Shown: positions 12,845-27,800 of the stretch, one piece after another | Position numbering within the stretch: the first letter of the stretch is position 1 | Layout: the number at the start of each line of letters is the position of its first letter | From: Eudorina sp. 2006-703-Eu-15 | Taxonomy: Eukaryota > Chlorophyta > Chlorophyceae > Chlamydomonadales > Volvocaceae | Assembly: GCA_003117195.1 (NCBI GenBank) | Contig: BDSI01000193.1 | Coordinates: forward strand, 104,341 to 168,340 | Direction of reading: 5' to 3' | Length of the DNA: 64,000 nt | Position numbers and translations under genes: made by a program | Notes under the pieces: model-generated | Told to the model about the DNA's origin: nothing | The model's input: only the letters and a program-made list of their open reading frames with translations | Databases searched by the model: none

Positions 12845-15800
12845 ATGTTGGCCCTTCCTTGGGTTGGGCCACGGCAGCGGCAGCGTTCGACTGCCCTCGC
12901 CCTGCCCCTTATCATTTTGAGCGCTGCTTTCTGGCTTGCCGTCGTTTGTGCATCGTTTACATCTGGGTCGCACTCAGCAGAGCTGAGAGCAAACGCAGAC
13001 CGGCGCCTTTCTGCAACGGCGCCCACAACAAGATGTATCGTTTCCGACGCCAGCGACTTGCAGCGCTGCATATCAGAAACAGACGCGAGCGGCTGGGTGG
13101 TACTCGATCTTCCGCCGGGTATCTTAGTGCTCAACCAAACACTGCAGATTCCTGTTTCGGCGACGCTGCAAGGAGCTGCAGCCGCTGGAAATGGCCCGGC
13201 GACGATTCTGAGCTGCGAGCCTGGAGCAGCCCTGGAAACCCTCTTAGAGGTCTCTGGCGGCCACTTCCACCTTCTGGGCGTGCAACTTCAGGACTGCAGC
13301 GCTACTGGTGTACGTATAAAGTCTGGACCGGACGCTGATGTCATCATCGAGGACAGCACGTTCCAAAATTTTGCACGTGTGCTGGTAAGGGCGCCGGCGG
13401 CCAGCAGTTGTTGCACCACTGCAGGCAGCTGCGTGCTTGATTGTACCGCCGGCATGGCAGCAGATATAGACTGTAGCAGACGGTAATATGCATGCAACGT
13501 TTGTAGTACGTGTAACGTAGTGCGTGCCTTCTTTCTTACACACTTGCCCCCTGTGTCGTACGCGTACTTACCTCTGCAGAGCCCAGGGCGCGCTGATCTG
13601 GGGACGGGGGCTATGCCTGCGCCCTTCACTTCGTCATCAGGAGGCCTCGCAGTGCAGGCGGCAGACCTTTCGGGCGTACTGACCGTTCGCAACACGCTGT
13701 TCCTGTACAACGAGTTTCGTACACCAGGTTCAGGCGGGGGTGCGCGCCGGCGACTGCACGACACTTCGGGTGAGGAGCCCGCCGCAGGGACGGAGCCGCA
13801 TTAGAAACGAACGGGCGGGTACAGACGAGAGAGGGACGCCGGGCCTTACATGTGGGGAGGGTGGAGCGAGCGGTTGCTGGGGCCATGAATGTTCTTGTGC
13901 GTCCGTCGATACCGTACACAGACACACGTACACGCGCGGCCCCGATAAAATTTATTACCATGCCCCAAATGGCCGCAACGTCAATGATCAACTGACATGG
14001 TCATCGTTAGCTAGGGCTACTGCCTATCTGTGTCCACACATGCCCATGCGTCAAGCGGGTCGGGCCAATGGGTCCGGCCACATACCAGGAAACGGTTTCG
14101 GGAGCCTGGTAACACGGATAGGCGGATACCGGCGTGAACAAAAAACTGGTGACCAATGTCAACTCCCAACCCTTACATCGGCGGTCCCCTAAACACACGC
14201 TTGGGCTTAGCGGTCCAGGAGTAAAACTTTCTGACTTTCTTTTAAGTGTAAATGAATAATCCACCAACCCACACACGCAATACTTGTGTGTGTTGTTTGT
14301 CTGCCCATACAGGCGCCCGCCTTCACGTCCCACATTCGCATATGGCCGGCTCTCGTCATTATTCGCGGCAGCACAAACAGCAACAGGGGGACTGGGAAGG
14401 AGGGGCCTCCGAGGCCTGGAATGCCTTTTCAGCGCAGCAGGATGTCAGTCGTCGGCGGCTTTCGGAGACCACGGCGCAGCAGTCCGGCCCGGCGAATGAT
14501 CCGGTGGACGCGTGGGGCACACATATGGACGGCGCTTCCAACGGCGCCTCCGCGCCTTCCCAAGCCAGCGGTCCGCGGCGGTCCGCGGCACAGGCGGGTT
14601 CTCTCAATCCTTACACAGTGTCCTTGCTGAAGCAGGCGAAGCTACTCCACCCCGACGTGCAGGTGAGTGAGTACATAGGCAGTTTCGACGTGCCGACCGA
14701 GCGGATGATGGTTTTAGAGTACGTATGTATGTTTGTTGCGTGGGGTGAACCGAAGAGCGGGTCCTGCTGCCTGGGATCCTCTTTGCACTGCTGCTTCTAC
14801 ACACATCTAGCTATGAATGCGCTCACGTCCTGAATATATTGCGAATGTCTACCAGACAATCAGGCAAATGCTTATTACTTGGTGATTGCAAAAATGTGGT
14901 GATACCGGTTCTCTTTAAAGCGCGCGGTAGCAATAATGTAAGTAACAAGAAGCTTAGCAGACTACTATAAGAATTGCATTTCCCGCTGGCCTCGCTCCTT
15001 GCTTCCTTTGCTCACATGGCGCGCGCTTACGAAGACCGGGCCCTGGGCAGACGACGCGGAAACGGTGTTTTCGGTCATCTGCAGCAGCAACAAGGAATGC
15101 CGTATTTCTTTCGAGAACACCACCTTTGATTCAAACAGAGGTAGGTACAACGGGCGGAGTAGTTACGGAATGACGAATTTTCTCATTCGCGCTGTCGTGC
15201 GTGCGTGCACATGCAAATAAGGTATGCAAGTGAATCAATGAATAGGCACGCTCGGATATCAGCGAATGCAGCCGCGGACGGACTTCTAGTCTGATGTATG
15301 CGTACATGCTTCGTTAGTTGCCGTGCTTGATTGCCTGCAACACGTGCCTGCAGGTGTCGCCACCGGAGCTCTGTACGTGTTATGCGATGGGGCGGCCAGC
15401 TGTGATGTCAACCTGGCCGATACAAATTTTTTCAATAATTGGGTGTATTGGCAGGACTCAAAGCAGTTCGACGATCCGGCTAATGATGCAGCAGAGTCGC
15501 CGCCGCAGGAGTCGGGATTCATGTCCGGCATGTACTCTGTACCATTGGGCGTGCAGCGGCTCCAGCGCATCGCGCCCTGGCTTAGCTACCTGTATCCCTT
15601 ACTGCATTACTACAACACCAAAGTGCGTGAGACGCAGTAAAAGCATAGTGGCAATAACCCGTTTGACACCTCCCATCCATTCTCCGATGTCATGTACGAA
15701 CTCACGTGCCACGGCGCTGCCTGCTGCTGTTAGGAAGGTCGATTGAATGATCGATTGGTCGTCATGCACAAACAAATTTAAAAAGCGCCGTGCGGACGCT

Positions 15801-18800
15801 ACTGTGTACGTTCAGAGCCTGTAGGTTTGAGAGTGCGGATGTATTTTAGAGCAGTCCAGGGGTTAAGATGCACTGGATAATAATGCGCGTTATTTCGTAG
15901 CACGCCCAGGAGCTGGGTTATTTTCTACACGATTTTATATATCGCCGCCTCTGTGCCCTTAATTACGCCGCATGTGCAGCATGCTGATCCCACTGGCACT
16001 GCGGCCACACTGTATGGGACCGCCAAGGACTACACTCTGTACCCCAACGTCACGGGCCGGACGATGGGCGCTGTCGTTCTGCACCAGCGGGGCTCCCCTG
16101 CTGTTGGGGTGGCCCCGTCTGCTGTCCGGCCCATGATGACAGTCACAGTAAACGGGGGCACCTTCAGCGGAAACGACGGCGCAGCAATTATGAGCACGGC
16201 CACAGGTACCTGGGCACTTGAAAGGGCTGAGGTTGACGTACGTTTTATAATTGTTTGTGTCTTATTAGCAAGCGCTGCTGCCTAGGAAGTTCATGCTCGT
16301 GCCGGGCTTCCTTACCCATCTACGGCATATGAAACGCTCCTCACCACTACTGCGTCCCACAGGCTTGTATGCTGCTGCTCCCTAGCTAGCCCAACAGGTT
16401 GTGTATTCACCGAACCTCATGCAACTTGGCCGCTGTCTTCACCCGAAACCCACAATGCAGATTTCACAGAGCTGGCCGGCGGCGAGGGGACGTGGAACAA
16501 CGCCCCCCCGCGGCACAGCGCGGACTTCTCGATGTCTGATGTGAGCGTGGATGGCCACAACAGCGGCTGGCCCGCGGTGTGGATCCGATGGGCGCGGAAC
16601 GTGGCCATCAGCGGGGTTCAGGTAAGTAGTTTGCAGGGACGACCTTCGCTTTGTATGTGTTGCAATACCATGCACCTCCGGCTTAATTGCTTGTCAAGGG
16701 GTTTGTTGCCCATTGTGGTCTGCAAGTCACTGCCTGCGTCGCCGACGCGTTCATCACATCACCAACAGGGTCTCTCGCACCCCTCATAACTTTCAATCTT
16801 CTCAGGTGGCCAACAGCTCTGCTGGCGTGTGGCTGGATGAAGTCCGGGACTCGGCATCCGTGGAGAACAGCACGTTCATCGGTAAGGCCCTCCGTCGTTA
16901 TTACTGCGTAGCCGGTAGCTGCCACGATAGCCACGAAGGGTTGTTGTACGCGGAGAGCGAGCGGAGTGAACCACGCTGTCTTGCTTCAAAATTTGGTCAC
17001 TGCATGGTGAATAGTTCCACACTGTCATCTACATACCTGCATCCGTCCGCCTGCTACCTTCTACTAGAACTATAAATGTTCTCAGATCATTACTTGCATG
17101 CCAACCCAACCCGTTGAAATTACCTGCAGCGAACACGCCGTCGAACATGTGGCTGGATTACCTGAGCTTCCAGAGAGCGTTTATTTCGGAGCAGGGACAG
17201 GACCTTGGCGTGATGACATCGCATGTCGTCAAAATCCAAATGACGCCACTTGGCCAAGTTCCGAACTCGGTCACAGTTCGCGGATGCGAATTCAGAGGTC
17301 CGTATGTTAATGATGGCAATAATGCTGATCCGTCGTCGGATGGAACGGCATGCATCGATCCCTCCGCTGCACGCTTATTAGTGACTGTGGGTTTCCGGGC
17401 GGGGCTGGATGAATATGCGCTGTGTATGTTGTGGCGATCACTGCTATAGCTTACGGTGTACAGTATCTTGCGACGCCTCATATATACATATGAAGCAAAA
17501 ACGACTGCCACCCACTGGCCCCACCCACCTACCGACCCCTCAGACAATTCCGCCTACAACTCCGGGGTATTGAGCATTCGGGGCGCTGACCTACCGGAAA
17601 TCAATGACCCTGACAACCAGCCTGGAAAGACTCAAGTCTCTGTCAGTGACTCTTTGTTCATCAACAACAACTGCGGCCGGTGGGTGTTCGTTTTGGTTGC
17701 TGCGCAATGCTTGCGCATGATCGCAGCAGTACGTGCTCGCGACCAGCCGCCCATCGAATCCCTGACCTACTCCCGAGCATGCATTTTCACTCTCCAAAGC
17801 ATGCAATTCTCCTTAGCGCGCAATTAATGAGATTCCCCGTAATTGAAATTCAAATCTGTCGAAACCGCTGTCATTATGCAACCTACAGCGCATTTCTGTG
17901 TCGTGGTACCTCTCTTGGCCTTGCGTAGGGATGAGGTATGTGACGACGCGTCAGTGTGCGTCTCGCAAACCCCGTCAACGTGTCCTACATCCGCAAGACC
18001 GCTCCGGGTCTCTTGCGTGTCTGATGTTACGGTACAAAACAGCAGGTAATGTGACGGACGCACGAGTGGAGCCGCGGCTACTTGTGTCTGTTACGATTAT
18101 TGGCTGGCGAAGTCCCGGGCGCAAATCGGACGGCTGAGCCTTATTTATATTACTAGTACTGTTATCATTTATTATTATTAACTCATTGTTATAACTATTA
18201 TATTATTATATTACTATTACTTTTATTCCAACGTGTGGTCGCGCGCGTGCGTATGTACGCGAGCACTACTGTGCAATCAATGAGCGAGCCATGGGCCGTA
18301 CGTACCGTACCAGCACAGAGCAAGTTCGCGCCGGGTGGGCCCTACGGGCGTCACCAGCAGCTAGCTAGCCAGGCCGTACAATTTCCAGACGAACCTGACG
18401 GCCCAGCCATACCCTTGCACCTAGCATTTCGCTCGGTCCCATGGCCCACGATCTCGCTCTCACTGTGAAAACAAAAAGAGAAAAAATAACCTCCTGTCGG
18501 GCGCCGATAGGTAAAGCACGGAGGGCAGTTGCTACTGGCTGCACCGGGGCCGAGCCCTTTTTCTGGGTTAGCCGCGACACGCACTTTCGTTCGTTGCTGT
18601 GGCGCATTGCTGGGATACTGATATATTAGACAGTTTGGTATCTTATATATAAATACAAGTAAATTGCCTAAAAATATACCACTACAGATATACCATTACA
18701 TATATACATATATATATATCCTAGTGGTGCCATACTACTTGCCTCTGGGGCCGCCTGAGGTTGTGCAATATGGCTTGATGTGGCGCTCTCAGGTTCCTGG

Positions 18801-21800
18801 ACAACTCAATCGGAGGAGTGGACTGCCGCACCGTCCACAAACTTGTCGTCGCCGACAGCGAATTCGACAGCAACGCACTAACTTTCTTTGAGGGTTCTGA
18901 TAGTTTGTCTGATCTATCCTACGGTGAGTAAGGTCCTGCCACCGTACCGCTCGCACGCCGCACATGTTTATTTAGTAGCTGTACAATATTTTGTGTCGCG
19001 TGCGTAATGGCTTGGGGCTGGCGGCCAGGTAAAACTAACTCGACGCGCGACCCCTTGCTTGTGATGAGTCGCGCGAGTCGAAGTCCCGACACCCGCTTAT
19101 TGGCTTGGGGAGGGGATGAAACCAAAGCATCCTTACGAACGTGTGTGATAATATTTCAATTGTGTTTGTTATGCATGAAGGGTCACAGCACTGCTTTGAT
19201 CATTGAAGGGTCCTCCGCCCCTCGCTCACCAGAGCGGGTTATGGCCGCATATATGCACTGCAACTAACTTTGCGCCGCACTAGCTAGATAGCCGCATGGG
19301 GTACGCACGCACAGGGTCGATCGATCGACGGATGTGCTGAGCTGCACTTTGTACGATTAGTAATGTTAAGCAGTCAGCTACATGCAAGCAATAGCAAGCA
19401 AGCAAGCGCAGTAATAAACCTGTCATCGCTACGTTTATGTGTCCGTACATACATACGCTGCGTGTGCGGCAAACCCTAAACCCCTCCAGCAACTGCACAA
19501 ATACAGACGTGCCTGCGCCTCGCTCGCCCGCCTGGTGTGAACCGATGCCATGCAGGTGGTGGTGCGCTGTATGCCGGCGACCTAGGAACTGACAAATCAG
19601 GTGGCCTCACACTCCAGGCGACCACCTTCTCAAGGAACACAGCAAGTGTCGGCGGAGGAGCTGTCTTTGCGAATCTCTTAGGCGGCATTACTATTACGGA
19701 ATGCACGTGAGCAGGGAATTGTTTGTTGCAACGGACGTGCGAAAAGCCAGGGGCGGGTAGGGCGGGCATCTAGGCGATTCCATACTGCATGCATGCTCCG
19801 TCTCATCGCAAAGGGTCTCACCAAGGCCATCAAACCTCGTGACCTCACTTTTCGATGCGTACCAGGTTTGAGGACAACACAGCGGAGACAGTGGATGGCG
19901 GTGCAATCTGGATAGTGGATTCCACTTCACTTGCGATGGTTACGCGGTCCAACTTTACCAACAACCGTGCCGGTAAGTTCTGCAGGATGTGCGCACGTAC
20001 GCATCGATACGTGCCGAGGAGTGACCACGTGCATGACTGGTGCCGGTTCGGCGTGCGTGGTTGTCGTCACATCATCCGCAATGGAGGGTAGGGGCGCAAG
20101 GATGCCCTCCAGCAAGTCGGATATATACGTGCAAGCATGCCATGCATGTCGTTTTTGCTTCTTATCTTATTTCATCACATTGGGTTGACTCATCACAGCA
20201 TGCGGGTGCGTGTATGCTCGGATAGCTCCGAGCGAGATACGGCTTGAAATACTATTCCTTACATGAGGTGAACAGGTTTGCCCTTGGGCCCATATATGCA
20301 TAGAGCTTCAAGAACGTGTCGGGTATAATATGTATATATATGTATATATATGTATATTTTGCTACTCAACATCGTGACCTTTGTTCGGATGTACAGGCCG
20401 CAATGGCGGGGCTATCGCAGGGACCAACGTAGCACCCGCTTCTGACGAAGGGCTGGTTCTTCAGGATTGCATGTTCACGGGGAACGAGGCGCTGCTCAGT
20501 CCGGTGGAGTGGGGACGGAACGTTGTTGATCAAGCTGGAGGTGGTAAGTTTTGGCCTGATGCCTGATGTATGGTGTTTGACGACGACGATTTTGCACGCC
20601 ACTGTGAGCCCGCCGGTGAACCTCTATTTCTTGCAGGTGCTGTGTTTTCAGACAGTACTTCAATGACCATCATGCGTTGCAGCTTCGAGGCCAATGCGGT
20701 GCGTGCGTTTCACGGGTCGGTGATTGAAACAATAATGTGTATGACAGGCACACACGCACGATTTTTACTGGCATTGTTTCCGTTTCGTGCCTGACCGAAG
20801 CAAGACAAGCTCAGCAGGCACATACATACACTGGCGCATCGCGCAGTGCTGCAGCAGTGTAACCTACAATGTTTTTGTACGTGCAGGTGACGGGTCATGC
20901 GGGTGGCGCGGTGCGCGTCGTCGACGGCGACGCCCTCAGGTTCGAGTCCTCGACCTTCACGTCAAACTCGGCCGTTATGGGCGGTGCTGTGGCGGTGACA
21001 AGGTAAGGTCGCTTGCTCCTGCGTGGGGCACGCAGCAAGCCGCCATGAAAGTGATGAAGCGCATGATGAGTTGGTTCATCAAATGGTTGCTTGTGTTTCA
21101 CTAATGTGATTGTTTGTCGTCGCCTCATCCGAAAACACACAGGTTGTCGAGCGCAGTTAAATTCAAGAAGTGTACTTTTAGGAATAACACGGTGGTCGAC
21201 CCGCGGGCGTGGCAGACGAAACCTAAAGCTCCATCTCTCAAATCCATCGAGCCCGGTTATGGCGGAGCCATCTACAGTAAAATCGCCGGCCTCACCTTTG
21301 AGAGTTCTGTGAGCTTCAGTGACAACAGCGCCAAATTCGGTGGGTTCGCTGGGAAAATGGAATATGTATGCGTGTCAGTGTCACCTTGCTCGCTGTTGCA
21401 TGCTCCATCCAAACGACGTGTACTAAACTGATGACGCTGGGCCTTCCTTGGACTGTGTCCGTCGCATACCTACCTGCAGGTGGAGCCGTAGCCTCGTTGT
21501 CCTCTGAGAGGTTAATTTTCACGGACGACGTGTATTCGCACTTGCTGCCGTATTTTTACGCACCGGTGCCGGCCAAGGTGGCGGAGACGGTGGGCGTGCG
21601 CCTGCCAGGAGGCTCCAGCGACCTGCCCTCGCGCTTCCTATTCGCGAACAACACAGCGTTAATTGGCGGGGCTCTGTTTCTGTACGACATCCAAGATATT
21701 AGTCTTACCCTATCTGTCGGCATGAAGCAGTGGGTGGTCGATCCCAACAATCCCGCAAGACCGTTATTGCCGCCCCGTCAGACGGAGGAATCTGAGGTTG

Positions 21801-24800
21801 TCGGAGATCATCCGGCGATTCTCTTCGTTCAAAACACAGCAAATGGAGGCGCCGCCGCTTATCTCGAGGGCAACGGCGGGGTAAGCCGCCGCCACCACGA
21901 GGTCATTCGTCCTTACACCCCATAGCTGACCATTTACCTAAATTTCCTCGAGGACGGATGCGTGCCTTCGTTGTATATCAAGTAAGGCTGCTGGAATGTT
22001 GTCTGAATCTGACGCGCCGGATCCATTATGGTATTATCCGGCAGGTGACAATCTCAGGCGCTCGGTTCGTGGCCAATCGCGCGCTCGTCCCACCACTGGC
22101 AGCAAACTATACCGGATTGAACGGTCTAGAGAAGGAATATGGTACGGCCAAGGCTCTGGCCTGCTACAATGGTGGCGGTGGCGGCATGTGCATCGTGGGC
22201 CAAGCTAGCACGACGATATCGGTGAGTACCTTCGTTCCCGGCAATTGCAATGACACGGGCGGACGCACCTACTGTCGTAATGAATGGGATCCGGCGGCGG
22301 ACGCCTACTTAAGTGCCATCTAGCAATCTGCTGGTAGGATCGGTGTCGTTGTCAGGTCTACCTTGCGCATACATGATGTAGGAACCAACTCATCAGAGCC
22401 TGCTTGATAAATAGTAGCATCTGATTACGAATGACCCCGCCGCCACGGGCGGGGGTTAGGGGCACGGGTGACAGACGAGCTTTCCTCCACGCACATCACT
22501 GCATGTTCCACGTGCGATTTATTTATATAATATTTCTATGTGCGATTTTTATTTATCTGATATATATTGCTATGTGCGAGTTACCTTCTGTGTCATTCAT
22601 GGTGTGGCCGTCCGTCAGTTGCTTTCATCGGACATGGTTGCTAACACGGCGAAGGACGGCGCTGGCATGTTCATCGCCGAGGGGCTGGACTGCGTGCAAC
22701 AGGCAGGCTGCTACACCGTGGAGCTGGACGACGTGAACATGACAGGTCGTCGGATTTTGCCCGGTGTATTATAATAATATTGTTTATGACATCATACTAT
22801 GTAATTATTATTATAATATTAAAATAGTATTAATAATATAATATTCCAGGTCGGTAAAACACTCTCGGGGTCGCGCTAGGGCGCAGGAGGCATGCAGTTT
22901 CAAGGTGTGATAGACTGCTGCCGCATACCCTCAGATTCACAAGATTATAGATACTGTAGGTACTAAGATGACAGGTAGGCCAAATATCACTTTGAGCCGG
23001 TCTGCCTGCGCAAGTGAGGGATTTACAGCAGGGATGTTCAGCTCTCGTCAGGGCGCGCTGATAGTCGTTATAGGTCTTGACACTGCCACGCATACCATGG
23101 CCCCAGCCGCGCTTCAAGTTGCTCCCTGCCTCTAATAATAAGGCCGCCTGCCCCCTACCTACCTCTTTTCGCCAATACAGCGAACGCGGCAACCTCTCGT
23201 GGTGGCGCGGTGTTCTGGATGCACGAGGGCGTCCTTCAAATAGAATCCTGTCCGACAGACCAGGTTTACACATTGGCGGCAGGCATCTACTCGGGGACGA
23301 GCTTGTTGGCCTCATCTGGTACTGAGGCATCGACCGTGCCCGACGATGCGGCGCGCGCGAGCGACCAATTTGTTACTCTGAGAGTACCGGTCAGGAAAGC
23401 CCCTGCCGTTTGGTATCAGCAGATAACAAAAGACAAACAGGACGTGATGTTCGCCAACGTGGGAGGCCCCGAGCGGCTTCCCGCCGGCGCACCGGTGTAC
23501 GCCTCGAATGGCGAAATCGAGCTTGCCGGGCAAGTGGTCTTAGCCACCAATGTCGAGGAAGCGACCAAACAGACCTCTGACAGCATAGTCGTCGCTCCGT
23601 CGGAAGCGTACTTTGACACCTCCTCAGGCGCGGTGGTGACTCAGCCAGGCAGCAGCCCTGCCGACATTGACGATCCAAGCGGGGAGCAGGTGCCGTGGGC
23701 CTTCGTGGGATCAATGCCGCTAATCCTTTCTGATTCGGTTGTCGTGGACCCGTCCTGGCTGGGCATTCCGTACGACAATTTGCCGTGTGCTAACTGGAAG
23801 GACAACACTGCGGAAACGGGTTTCGACGTGTCCAGCACGCCGTACTTTCTGATGGTGAGTGGTCACGCACCTGAGGTGCTGTCAAGTACGCGGGCCCCTG
23901 CTATACATAATAAACATTTTATGACAAGTACAACACTCTAATATTAATATTGTTACAAAAATAACAATAACAATCATATGACTCCAGAAGACTCGTGCCG
24001 TATCCAAATCAGAAACATTTTAGCGCCTGCGTGCTGCCGAGCGGAAATTTTCTTGCCATCGGATACTGATTGGGGCGGTTGGCTAGCGTTTCTCGATCGG
24101 GCGTGCTCTATCTTGTCTCGAGAGCAGACCTTCATCAGCACATCAGCACAACCATGCGGCTCTCCTTGAATGTGTGTGTCGGTGGTCCACGCGTTTCCTA
24201 CCGCGCAGAGCCCTCCTCGACTGGACTTCTACACCTCCAACACGGATATCAAGGTCAATATTACGGTGCACGATTGGCTGGGTCACCTCTGCACCGGCGG
24301 TAGGGATACGCAGCCCGTCGTCCTTGTTCAAGCCCAATCAACCGAGGTGCGTGGGGCTGTGGTTTGCCAAAGAAAACGCGTAATCAATCAACGGACACGT
24401 GCGCCCGAATAAATTGGCGGTGCAGAATTTCCTAGCAAGTAAGCATTGTAATTTTATGATAAATACGGGCATCTATACCGCTAAAGATTCAGGAATGCTT
24501 GGAGAACTTGCGATTAAAAAGTCTTAGAGGCTGGCAGGATAAAGCTGGCTACTGGATTAGTATAGGATAGGCAGGGGTTAGTACATGAAAATCAAAGCAT
24601 TAGGCGGTCCTGTTTCCTGTCACAATTATCTCCATCACCAGATACACTACCAGTACGTTAATTACCAGGCTGCGGTGTCGGAAGAAAGCTGTCGTTTTTT
24701 TTGTAGTAGTAACCGTTACAAGGTGGACCCGTATCCCGACCGGGTGTTCCAACGGGCCCATATAGCGTTTGCGTCGTTTTTGTAAGACGCAATGGCTTAC

Positions 24801-27800
24801 CGGATGGTTGGGAACTCATTTAGGCTCCTTATATTGTGAGCGTCTGTACGGCTTTGCCGTACCGGCTTGCTAGTTTTAGCGCGCTTTGGACTCGCTGCTG
24901 ATGAACGACTACCAGCAGCTGGTGCGGGTCGGCTGCCTTGGCCACTGGCACGGACCACAATGTTATGCGTGCGTGCAATCCTCTAGTTGTTTCCGCAAGC
25001 AATGGACCAAGGCGTGGGTGCGTGGCACGATGGACGTGCGTACGCCACGCACCCTTGGTTGCCATCACCTGGGAATGCATATAGCAAGTTATTAGGAACA
25101 GTGACAAAGACCATGCGAGCTCCGTAGTCTTCGTTCGTTGCCAGGCAGCAGCGAAACGGATTCGCATCCGTGCGTGCCTACGGTACGATGCCAACCATCC
25201 AAGTCACCGTAATGCAATATTATTTTAGAATGCGGTTCTCCACGATCCCTTCATCTTTCTAACCATGATTGCGCAATTTCATGCAGATCTCGGGCGGGGT
25301 GACTGCAGCTGCACTGAATGGCACGGCCGTCTTCAACACGCTGAGGCTCCGTGCTCAGCAGGGCTTGCACAAAGTCAACATGACTGGGCAAACGCAGGCA
25401 CCTCCTCGTGAGCTCCTCAGTTCCCAGGTACGTGCCGCCTTGTGCTTGCTTGGAGCTGAATTTCGTAGGTGACAACTAACATACGCGGTTTTGGCAAACC
25501 GATGGCCAACAACTAGTCAACGAGCGACCTTGACGACCATTTATGTGTTTCCGCGGATGAGTCCACGTGCATGCGTGCATTATTGCTAGACATCATCCAG
25601 CTCATTTCTGCGATATCCCTTAACAAAGGCGGTCAACAGTTGGATGAACATGCAAATTTATATTACTGTACCAATGGGACGGCTGCTGCCCGGTGGACGA
25701 GTCGTTGTATGTTGTAACGGGTCACCGATATTTATCTGCGTGAATATGTATGCTTATTAGTGTGCTCGCTGTACACCTGATGCTGATACGGTCCTACAGC
25801 TGACCATCAATGTGCGGCCCTGCGCCATCAACGAGTTTCTGTCGCCCAAGAACCTGGACGAATGTCTCCCATGTGAACAGAGCTCGTACAATCTGAATGT
25901 GTCTGGGGTAAGTATTTTCAGGTTGGAGATAGATACGGATGGCGAGATGGATCTCGGTGGTCCAGCATAAAGGCACTCACCCCAGCAGGGGGAACGACAA
26001 GATATCACTCGCTGGCTCGCTAGAGATCGCTCGCTAGAGTGGCCAGCCGGGCCGCACCCTTAACGCACTCACTTGATCTCCCAGTAGGCAAACGCTGCAA
26101 GCCAGGGTCCCCGGCCATTCACTTTGTCCTGAGCACTCGCGCGAAGTGCTAGATATGCGGAACCAATTCATTGCTCTGACTCGCTGGAGATCTGCACACA
26201 TCGATGTACATTTCTGTTGGGTGCTGTGTGAACAACCAAAATTGCCAAGGTTTTTCCCTGTCCTGAGCTATTCGAAGACGAAGCTGACCTGTCAGCGAAC
26301 TGCCCGCTGGGGTCTCTTCTCACATGGTCGTGGTCTCCACCCTGCAGGTGTCATGCCTTGCGTGCCCCGAAAACGCCAAGTGCGATTATCCAGACCCTGA
26401 GGCCTGCACACTGGACACGGACTGCGACTCGGTGGGCTATCTGGTGCCCGAAGATGGGTACTGGCACGCCAACTTCTTTAGTGAGGAGGTGCGTACATCA
26501 ACGATTACGAGCGAAATGCGGGGAGAGACATGAAGGGATGACATGTATGGCCATCCAGATAGAGGTGGTTCCGGTGTGGTTGTGTCAGTGCCGTGGAAGG
26601 AACGTGACGTTTGTCGCGAATGCTGCGCATCAAGCTGCTGTGATCGCGGACCGCTACTTGTACAGACCTTACTTCTACCTTAGATGCTGCATGCGACAAT
26701 CGGGTCGACTGCCGCACGCATCTGTGCACACGAAGTACATGAAGGGGACCTGGGAGTGCGAGCAAGTACTCACTTTATTTCCGAGCAAAAGCGCGGCGTT
26801 AAGCTTTCCCTTTATTTTATGTCTTGGTTGGCTTGCGCGCTGAAGGTTATCGAGTGCCTTAACTCAGACGCGTGCACGACTCCAAATCGGACAGCCTTCC
26901 TCTCCCAGTTGCAACTTCAGATTTGGCAGGTAAGCTGAACTCGAATAGGTTGGGCATAAGGTGGTAACCATGACTCCGTGTAAGTACATATGGATAGCGG
27001 GTACGTAGGGTGGTGAGCGGTTTGGGGACGTTACAGGGCTGAATTCCCAGCGACACGTTTTGCGCTTGGTGGCGTAGATGGGCATGGTGCCATTGTCTTC
27101 TTATAATGCATTACGCCCTCGCTTACACACGCATGTTAATAATGTTGGTAAGGAATGTTTTTCGTCATTGATCTGGTTTGGCCTGATTTATACCGTCAAT
27201 ATACTGTGAATTAATTATGAGTATGTACTTGCAGATGCAATGCACGATAACCATTAATGCTGAATTGTGACAATGCATTATCACAATATTTGTACCTATT
27301 ATTATTATATTTATTTTATTATTTGTATGTTTGTGTTTGTTTTTATCATTACATTATTACTATATCCACTATTATAATAATAACTAGTATTACCAAAAAT
27401 AATTTCAGTATTGTTGTGGTACTATTGTATGCTCTTCAATATATTACGGTTGCATTATTCGGTGCACGTGTGGAGCCTGTCCGGTGCGCCATGCATGGTG
27501 GCGCAGTTTCGTTTATGCAGTGTATGGTGAGGAAGCTTAGGCTGTCACCGATGACCTGCGGAGTCCGCTGTAAAAACTTATTATCATAGCTTTAGTCGCT
27601 ATGAATATCATAGTTTTACTAGCTACTACTCCCATTTAGGCTTTCACGGCATGTATGCTTCATTCTTAAGAAATTCCTATGTATCTGCGCTCCGCCTGAC
27701 CTTTCCCACACCAGACCGCTCGCGGGCTGCAAATGAACGCGTCCAACGCATTGGCCGACGTGGAATCTAAGGAGGTCATGGCGCAGCTGCTCACCTCGCC

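Noticed and set aside
13740..14192. Open frame continuing after exon 13580-13769
   Set aside because: The donor GTGAGG at 13770 and the in-phase exon at 14313 with consensus acceptor explain the gene better; the extension has no beta-helix features.
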